NCBI GenBank assembly: GCA_026210745.1
Contig: CP110631.1
Coordinates: forward strand, 3,782,001-3,846,000
DNA: 64,000 nt
Direction of reading: 5' to 3'
Origin: Exobasidium rhododendri
Taxonomy: Eukaryota; Basidiomycota; Exobasidiomycetes; Exobasidiales; Exobasidiaceae
The notes under the pieces were generated by a model. The model ran no database searches, was not told the DNA's origin, and saw only the letters and a program-made list of their open reading frames with translations. Made by a program: the position numbers and the translations under genes. Within the stretch, counting starts at the first letter, position 1. Each line of letters begins with the position of its first letter. Shown in pieces: positions 56,079-64,000 of the stretch.

Positions 56079-58214
56079 ATGGCAGAGCTCTTGGAGCCGT
56101 TCCCTCGCCTTCCTGAAGAGCTGGTCAAACTAATCTTCGAGTGCGCATGCGAGCCGAGCAAATATCAGTCGAAGTCGCCAGCTCCGGTCGACATCAGCAC
56201 GACACTTTCCCTACTTCTGGTTTCTAGAGCGACGTACAATTTCCTCTTACCTAGACTCTACAGCAGCGTCACCATCTCCAAACCCTCTCAGCTCATCTCA
56301 TTCACCTCTACCCTGCTCAATCGTCCAGTCTTGGGTCTTATAGTGCGACATTTGTGGGTGGGAGCATTGGACGCTCCTGAACACTTTCTACCCAAAGTCC
56401 TCAGTGTCGATTACGCCTTGGCAGCCAAAGATCATATTTTCCGGTGGGAAAGGGAGCATAAAGGGAGGGGCGTCACCTTGCAGGAATTGAGTGAAGAGTG
56501 CAATGATCTTGACTATCTCGAGACTGGCTGCGAATGTGCCGCCATGCATGTACAGAGTCTTCCCACCCAAATGACGCAGCCTAGACCGCCAGCTTTCCGC
56601 TTCAACGCTCAGGACCTTCTTTCCAATTACGATTCCTTGTCCGCAGGATCATCGGCTCCGTTTGGAGGATTTGGTGTGGACAAAGAAAGTGGTGGTTACG
56701 ATGCAGCTGGAGGTTTCATCGGTATGGACGAGTGGCTTCTGAGATGCTTGGAATTGCAGCACATGTGTGAATTTCATTTCGAGTGGGTCAGGATTACTTG
56801 TTCAAGAGAGGAGCCTGTCGGCTCGTCAATGGAGGACAAAGAGGCAAAGAGTCAAGATCCGACAGACTGGACTCACAGCGTTCAATCGCCTTCAGCATTG
56901 CCCAGTGTACTTCGGAGAGATAGAGAGCTGTCTCTTGAGTCGGCCTACACAGCAGACACATGGCCCCGATCTAAATCATATTTGCTGGGATTTGACCACC
57001 TCAGTCGCTTCTCTACGCTGCGGCAGAAGGGTCATTCTCCTCGCTCAGCAGCAAGAATGATAATCGAGAGTCACCTTAAGGGTACCGCCTTAACGCCATC
57101 GCAAATTTCTCCTCTGCTGGACAACTCCAACGTTAATCTGCTTCAAGATTCTCCCGACACTGATCACTTTTCTCATCCTGCTCTGTATGCAAGATCCGGT
57201 GCGATCGATTTGATACTAGGTTCTGATCCTCCTGAGGATGAAAATGCTCCGCCAGATGTGATACCAGCTTCTTCGGCTGTCTTTTCTGCGTTTGGAGGAG
57301 CATCGTACAGCTCCGACGAGGATACAGACGTTAGCGATGAAGAATTGGATGGAGCAAGTCACACAAACGGGCAGAGATTGACGATGGAGGGAAGGCAAAG
57401 AGCAAGAGAAAGGAAGGTCTTGGACTTTGCTGATCTGTATGGTCATGTCAGTCACGACAGTCGAAACATCTACGGTGGGGCGTATGAAAAGTCAAGACGG
57501 GAAGACTTGATGCGTCACTCACTCTATGCCGACTCATCACTGAACGAGGGAGAAGTCGATGAGCGAAGAAGGCCTAGCAGACCACTTCCGACCTTAGGTA
57601 GTCTACTTGCTACCTTACGGGCATGTCTCTCCTTCTGCCCTCGAATTCGTGTTCTAGGCCTGAGCCAATTCTTGGAAAGAGCAGTGAGTGGAACGAGGGA
57701 GTGTGTCGGTCTCTCTGAATTGAGACACCTTTCACTCGGCCCTCCTCCACCGTACTGGTCGTCTGCTCTTCATCTTCATCAAAGGACATTGTCATCTGTT
57801 CGTACGTTGCATGTTGCAGGTTGTATGCTCTTCAAAACTGAAGCCATGGCCATTGGTGGGTACACCAGTGCTCTACCGAATCTTCGTGAAGTAGATTGGA
57901 CACTCTGCATGGAACATGCCGTCGAACATCCTATCAACGTCATTGACGCATTGACATACATACTGGGCCACGGAGATCAAGTGACCAGTCAAGGAGACAG
58001 GGATCAAGTCAAGCGGCGGAAGAATCTCAAACGAATACATGCTACACTCCATGCATATGACGTCCACCTTTGGAGGCAGAACGGTAGACAAGAGATTCGA
58101 GAAGATCCTCGTTTGTCACTAGAAGAGTGCACGACGTACGATCAAGATTCCAACATCAGATCTGTACGGCAATGGTGGGAGCGAAAGGCAGGCCTACCTC
58201 TTGCCGTTCCGTAG
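56079..58214 (+). CDS. F-box-like protein, function unknown
   Basis: Single-exon frame of 711 residues from the ATG at 56079 (MAELLEPFPRLPEELVKLIF). The N-terminus FPRLPEELVKLIFECACE, followed by LSLLLVSRATYNFLLPRLYS and SVTISKPSQLISFTSTLLNR, is the typical layout of basidiomycete F-box or F-box-like proteins: an F-box, then an LRR-like start. A Ser/Asp/Glu-rich middle and a C-terminal part with leucine-rich stretches (LGSLLATLRACLSFCPRIRV; HLSLGPPPPYWSSALHLHQR; NLREVDWTLC) follow. It probably presents a substrate to an SCF ubiquitin ligase, but no target can be named. It is divergent from PAH1. Confidence 0.75.
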   Translation: MAELLEPFPRLPEELVKLIFECACEPSKYQSKSPAPVDISTTLSLLLVSRATYNFLLPRLYSSVTISKPSQLISFTSTLLNRPVLGLIVRHLWVGALDAPEHFLPKVLSVDYALAAKDHIFRWEREHKGRGVTLQELSEECNDLDYLETGCECAAMHVQSLPTQMTQPRPPAFRFNAQDLLSNYDSLSAGSSAPFGGFGVDKESGGYDAAGGFIGMDEWLLRCLELQHMCEFHFEWVRITCSREEPVGSSMEDKEAKSQDPTDWTHSVQSPSALPSVLRRDRELSLESAYTADTWPRSKSYLLGFDHLSRFSTLRQKGHSPRSAARMIIESHLKGTALTPSQISPLLDNSNVNLLQDSPDTDHFSHPALYARSGAIDLILGSDPPEDENAPPDVIPASSAVFSAFGGASYSSDEDTDVSDEELDGASHTNGQRLTMEGRQRARERKVLDFADLYGHVSHDSRNIYGGAYEKSRREDLMRHSLYADSSLNEGEVDERRRPSRPLPTLGSLLATLRACLSFCPRIRVLGLSQFLERAVSGTRECVGLSELRHLSLGPPPPYWSSALHLHQRTLSSVRTLHVAGCMLFKTEAMAIGGYTSALPNLREVDWTLCMEHAVEHPINVIDALTYILGHGDQVTSQGDRDQVKRRKNLKRIHATLHAYDVHLWRQNGRQEIREDPRLSLEECTTYDQDSNIRSVRQWWERKAGLPLAVP

Positions 58215-58947
58215 ACATTCCCAAAGCACATCAACCACATTTACCCTCCTGACAACATCATCTTCTTATCGATCGCACGTCAGGAGTACTTAGATCCTAC
58301 ATGACCACGTTTGCTCATCAAGACCCCTTCCTCTCTCTCTTCTCCTCTTCTGTATCTGTACAATTTCCCAGCATTCATCCGCCCACTTTCATGCAGTTCC
58401 ATCACCGGGGATGCTGCTCCCTCTCCGTCGTAATGATGAGCACAGCACAAGACACTATTAGTAGAAGACGACCTTTCCCAGTTTCCCCTCATGCTGGTCG
58501 AATTCGCGAGGCGGTCCATGCGCGCAAAGGCCAATTCTGAAACCCGACGATTTTGGTGGTGCCTGTTCGCATTCTTTGGGCTTTTGCTTCATTGAACGCC
58601 CGCTCCTACCCTACTTAATGTGCCAGACACCCACCCCGCCAGCCTCAATTTGACTCCATCGGAATTTGTCACTTCAGACGACGCCCTCTCCGCTATAAGC
58701 AGCCCCTTCTTTTGCATCTTGCTTTTCTCTCCCTCCCCCCTCCCTCTTCTTTGCCTACACTCTCGGAAACGACTACGCCCTCTGCTTTCTAACATCACTC
58801 TGGTGTATTATAGACAGCGCGCCTGTCAAAAGGAATACGCCTGCCTCAGCACTACTGTCGCTCTCCCATCGAGTTTGCCTCCTCCGTCTTCCTTTCTTTT
58901 GCCTCGTTATCGCCCTTATTCGACGGACACCATAGCTAACCTTCACG
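58215..58947. promoter_or_regulatory. Upstream region of the MAP kinase gene
   Basis: About 730 bp between the F-box-like stop and the kinase start. It is pyrimidine-rich (CT tracts at about 58320-58345 and 58725-58755), as in many fungal promoters and 5' leaders. Small open frames here are not convincing. Confidence 0.45.
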
Positions 58948-60446
<1,499 letters not shown>

Positions 60447-60655
60447 GCTGGCTTCTCCGAGGAGCTTGGACGAGGAATAGATGGAAAACAGGATGAGAAT
60501 GGGAAGCTTCGTTTCCGTTTTGTAATGTTATTTGCCTCAGACACTGTCTCAGACTATAAATTATCTACCTTCGATGATCAGAGCAGGCCTACCTTCTTTT
60601 TTTAACGTCGACTACAAATACAAACAGACTGGAAGTAAGACCATGCCCCCCACGT

Positions 60656-61494
60656 CTATGCTCCTCTTGCTTTGAGCTCCATAATCTGAAGAGTGCAATA
60701 TCAATTGGTCAATAGACGACCTCTCATATCGCGTGCCTCCGTTCTCTCGTCCTTTCACTACTCACCAGTTGCACCTTTTGCTTGACTGCGTCGGCAAACC
60801 GTCTTCGATGGCGCACACTACGTAACCTCCTCCTCTTTTGATTTGGCTTCTCATATCGCTCGCCCAACTTTAATTCATAACGTACATTGTTCCTTCCCAA
60901 GATTGAGTTCAAAATCTGGAAGCCTCTTTGAAAGTCGTTCTTCTGATCTATTGCAACTGTCCTTCCATCTCTTGGCTTGGCAGGTAAAGTAGGACCTCGC
61001 AATTGTCTCTGCTTCCAAAGTTCTTCAAATTCAACGTTGTAATCGATGACTCTCTCCGGTGAAGTCAACACTTTCGTGTTGGGATCATTCTCATCTGCAA
61101 AGACACCATATGAGCCAGATCCGGAGTTTGAGCTAATGGAACTTAGAACGCTTGACCAGCTATTATCGATTGAACTCCTCGTGGAGCTAGAGGAGGCGGC
61201 ATCTTTCCGCTCGCGTGCGAGAGTGTCAGGGGATTTCAGACCTGAAGATGCCGGCGATGGTGACGATGTTGATGATGAAGAAGAAGAAGAAGATGATGAT
61301 GATGATGCTGGAACTTGCGAACTTTGCCCAGAGACGAAGGCTTGCCAATCGGAGTCATCTTCACTTTGCTGACACAGAGCGCGCTGAGTGCTGAAAAGGC
61401 GAAGAGAAGGTGAAAGGCCTTTCACTACCTTGGGTATGAGCAACGGCTGTACTCCGAAAGTTGATCTGCTCGCTCTCAACACGCCTCTGAACAT
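60656..61494 (-). CDS. MRP21: Mitochondrial small-subunit ribosomal protein bS21m
   Basis: Two exons, complement(join(60656..60685, 60766..61494)), 252 residues. The N-terminus is a mitochondrial presequence (MFRGVLRASRSTFGVQPLLI). A long Ser-rich linker follows. The conserved S21 part is at the C-terminus: GFQILNSILGRNNVRYELKL, then RYEKPNQKRRRLRSVRHRRR and FADAVKQKVQL. The short last exon adds IMELKARGA after a GTGAGT intron and gives the expected family ending; without splicing the frame ends in VSSERTRERRHAI. The protein is part of the mitoribosome small subunit. It is divergent from the DUF2015 gene. Confidence 0.88.
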
Positions 61495-61836
61495 CTTTGC
61501 TCAACTTCAAGGGGGAGGGCCGGGCGAATGGTCCTGTCTAAAGGGTTGATCGTTTGAAGATGATGTCGCCTTTCCTTCCAACTTCAAAAAAAGGGGACGA
61601 CGCTATCTTCAAGGTGGACGACGAGTGCGCCACGTGCTCTGCAGCCGACAATAATCCCCCGCCTCGCCGAGCCCAATGGAGCTGATACTATATCCGGATT
61701 AAGTTTCAATTTACGATCTGTGATCTCACACAATTTGGGAATGTCTAGGTAGCGTCTGGGAACTCTCTCGCTCGCTACACACAGCTTCCTTCCAAAGTCC
61801 TCATCAGCGAAGAGCATTGAGGCAGCAGTACCAACA

Positions 61837-62420
61837 ATGTCTTACCTGTACCACATCGCTGCCTGGTCAACACTCTTGGTCATCTTTGCTATAGGTGAGC
61901 CGCCTAAAAAATGTGGCGCAGTCGATCAACTGAGAATGCTGACGACTCTTACTTTTACAATCAGTGGTCTACTTTGCTCGCTATCGGCTTTATGCTATTT
62001 TACCTGAGCGACTGCAAACAGTCTTGATAAAGTCTGCTGGGGGTGGTAACGCATCTCTGTATTCTCGACTACCAGCATACGATTGGTCGACATCGAGAAT
62101 AGCAGGCCTCCACTCGACTCTCTTTGATATCGAGTCTAATATACAGAACGGCGACAGCAGGACAGGCCTAGAGGCAAGTGGAGCGCAGGAAATTGAAAGG
62201 CTGATGAATACACAAGGAGTGGTGAGTGACCAGAATATTCTCCGAGCAGAGATAGCAGGACTGTCCACCTCTAACCTCCGCGTCGACCCCTTTTCCTACG
62301 CAGGACTTTGACACGGCTCGACTGATGGTCAACCAAGCCAGATTCTCAAAGAACAACATTGACCCGATCACGGGCATGCCTTTGGATCGCAAAGCTGTGA
62401 CGTTTGAGAATCTACGATAG
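61837..62420 (+). CDS. DUF2015 (UPF0357-like) small membrane-anchored protein
   Basis: Three exons, join(61837..61894, 61965..62221, 62304..62420), 143 residues. An N-terminal hydrophobic anchor (MSYLYHIAAWSTLLVIFAIV) is followed by FARYRLYAILPERL and a soluble part: SRIAGLHSTLFDIESNIQNG, DFDTARLMVNQARFSKNNID, PITGMPLDRKAVTFENLR. The RF..N.IDP.TG.P.D.KAVTF ending is the conserved signature of this fungal family of unknown function. The single N-terminal helix suggests an ER or mitochondrial membrane protein. Splice phases agree at both introns. Confidence 0.78.
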
Positions 62421-62579
62421 TGTCAAGCGCAGTATCACACCTCCCATCACCATGTACAATAAACAGACATATGTCGAGCGTATTTTTCAGAATCTTCTTT
62501 ATACCTTTCATCGAATTTCAAACGAGGCAAAAAGTACACTTTGCCGTCGCTGCTAGTACGGGAGAGGGGGCAGTGTCTT

Positions 62580-63345
62580 TCATCCAAGACGCAAGCCTAG
62601 CAAGAGACCTGCGACAAAGGTCCCCCGGCTAGGGAAGTCTGCGGTCAGGAAGTCGAAAGTTCGGTTCCAAATCCTGGCAGCCGTCGAATTTCCCCAGCCT
62701 GAAACTGGCTTGTTCACGTTGATCGCATCTTCTCCTGCTACCTTGGAGATGGCCGAGTCGTATCGGGAGCTCAGCGATCTCCAATTGACTGTAATTATTC
62801 TTTGTGTGTTGAGATACTGTGAACAACGGGATGTTGTCAGCAAGATGTGCTATGGAGCCTGGCAAAGAATAATATCGCATGCTCACCTGCAACAAGACGA
62901 AGCCACCGCCCAGCAAGAATGCAATGAACTTGGCTCCCTTCTTAATGAACACACCGCTACAGATTCCACAGACTGTTCCGAAGCCCAAATTATACACATT
63001 GACGTCGCTCTTGGGCATGTCAGCCGGACTAGGGACTCGAGAATCAGACGTGGTAGACGAGAAGGGGGCCGACGTGCTGAGACCTTCCATGTGAATAGAC
63101 TTGGAGCTATTGAAAGTAGAGAGACCAAGCCCAGCGATCAAAGCAAGTGACCCAAACCATTGCGTCCCTTTACTTGACGATGAAGAAGCATCGCTACTAC
63201 GAAAGGTGGAGGCGATAGCGGAAGGCTGACGAACTGCCTGCCTTGTCAGTTGGCGTGTCCCTGATTGGAAGTTCAGGCCAGCGAAAGAGGTCCTTCCGCC
63301 GAGGCCATGGCGTCCGATTGATCGTGAAGGTAGGAGGAAAGACAT
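62580..63345 (-). CDS. FUN14-domain mitochondrial outer-membrane protein
   Basis: Two exons, complement(join(62580..62816, 62887..63345)), 231 residues. The N-terminus is basic and Ser-rich, like a mitochondrial targeting region. The FUN14 domain fills the C-terminal half: LGFGTVCGICSGVFIKKGAK, FIAFLLGGGFVLLQYLNTQR, ITVNWRSL and FPSRGTFVAGLLLGLRLG. FUN14 proteins span the mitochondrial outer membrane; the animal member FUNDC1 is a mitophagy receptor, while fungal members are less studied. I see no clear LC3/Atg8-interacting motif of the FUNDC1 kind at the N-terminus. It is divergent from PRP38 with 257 bp between starts. Confidence 0.88.
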
Positions 63346-63602
63346 GTGTATTGAATGGATAGTGGCAGGAGGAAGATTGTGTGTATCGGGTGAGAAGGTT
63401 GCATGCAGGGTGACGGGAATATACTAATCGCACAAGATTCGCTTAGTCATCTTGGAGCGGTGAATGACGCGGAAGCTGTCCACTAGATCGAGTTAAGCTT
63501 TCTTTGATTGTCGATGAACACCCTTCTCGTTCTCGTTCTCTTTGCTTATTTTGATTCCTTTGATTTCTCCGATTGCTGGTAGTGTTCACTGCGCCGCTCT
63601 AG
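63346..63602. promoter_or_regulatory. Bidirectional promoter region between FUN14 gene and PRP38
   Basis: A 257 bp gap separates divergent start codons, so both promoters lie here. A pyrimidine-rich, repeat-like CTCGTTCTCGTTCTC stretch lies at about 63526-63540. Confidence 0.45.
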
Positions 63603-64000
63603 ATGGCGAACACGACTGCAAGGGTAGCAAAGACCCTTCATGGCACTAATCCTCAATTCCTGATCGAGCGGGTCATCAGAGGGAGAATCTACGACTCAAT
63701 GTACTGGAAGGAAAATTGCTTTGCTCTCACTGCTGAATCATTGGTGGACAAAGCCATCTCGCTCACATACATTGGAGGCACATTTGGAATTCAGAAACCG
63801 ACTGCATTTCTGTGTCTAGTGTGCAAGCTGCTACAAATTCAACCAAGCAAAGACATCATCATGGAGTATCTTCGATTCAGAGAGTTCAAATACTTGCGAG
63901 CAGTAGCGGCCATGTATGCTCGCTTGGCGTTTCCGTCGTTGGAGGTCTACGAAGTTTTGGAACCAATGCTAGAAGACTATCGTAAACTTCGCTTTCGTGA
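63603..64000 (+). CDS. PRP38: Pre-mRNA-splicing factor Prp38 (partial, N-terminal part)
   Basis: The frame opens at ATG 63603 and runs off the right edge, giving 132 residues. It reads TTARVAKTLHGTNPQFLIER, then RGRIYDSMYWKENCFALTAE, ISLTYIGGTFG, PTAFLCLVCKLLQIQPSKDI and FKYLRAVAAMYARLAFPSLE. These are the strongly conserved first 130 residues of Prp38. Prp38 is a component of the U4/U6.U5 tri-snRNP (B complex) needed for spliceosome activation. No intron has occurred by the window edge. Confidence 0.95.
   Translation, partial: MANTTARVAKTLHGTNPQFLIERVIRGRIYDSMYWKENCFALTAESLVDKAISLTYIGGTFGIQKPTAFLCLVCKLLQIQPSKDIIMEYLRFREFKYLRAVAAMYARLAFPSLEVYEVLEPMLEDYRKLRFR

Noticed and set aside
61046-61372. 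Acidic plus-strand frame opposite the bS21m gene
   Set aside because: It is the antisense of a poly-Ser linker and is not an independent gene.

Overview
The window is nuclear DNA of a fungus, most likely a basidiomycete (yeast or dimorphic type). Genes are dense and lie on both strands. Most are split by short GT-AG introns of about 50-130 nt, usually with GTGAGT-like donors, and several exons are only 17-40 nt long. I could not fix the class. Nearly all gene models below were built by joining open frames across GT-AG sites with matching phase; exon coordinates are in each entry.

Layout. 1-19.3 kb is housekeeping: a partial EDC3-like mRNA decapping factor, VPS18, a hydroxyisobutyrate dehydrogenase-like enzyme, a glycogenin with a very long tail, two small orphan genes, mitochondrial ribosomal protein uL11m, the ERMES subunit MDM12, YAE1, glutamine synthetase and an F-box-like protein. 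20-23.5 kb holds a secreted berberine-bridge-type FAD oxidase converging on a membrane-anchored short-chain dehydrogenase. 24-37.4 kb is the most unusual part: a WOPR (Gti1/Pac2; Wor1/Ryp1) regulator, a gene-poor stretch, an AN1 zinc-finger gene (CUZ1/ZFAND2-like), a structurally complete Tc1/mariner transposon, another 3.4 kb gene-poor stretch, and a VelB-type velvet regulator. 37.8-64 kb returns to housekeeping: NOC3, a histidine-phosphatase-fold protein, a histidine-rich secreted protein, a predicted ER/secretory single-pass membrane protein, an Mcp2/Cqd-type UbiB kinase, a COX7A-like subunit, a YPR011C-like mitochondrial carrier, PAH1 lipin, an F-box/LRR-like protein, a Fus3/Kss1-type MAP kinase, mitochondrial ribosomal protein bS21m, a DUF2015 protein, a FUN14 protein and the start of PRP38.

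How they fit together. About eight genes concern mitochondria (uL11m, bS21m, MDM12, the UbiB kinase, COX7A, the carrier, FUN14 and probably the HIBADH-like enzyme). They are scattered rather than in an operon-like group. The notable linkage is the pair of developmental regulators, WOPR and VelB, about 9 kb apart. Each has about 3 kb of gene-poor upstream DNA and a transposon lies between them. In dimorphic ascomycetes the same two families (Ryp1 and Ryp3) work in one morphogenesis circuit. A Kss1/Fus3-type MAPK, a third component of fungal morphogenesis, is 22 kb further on. No tRNA, rRNA, CRISPR array or virus was recognised.
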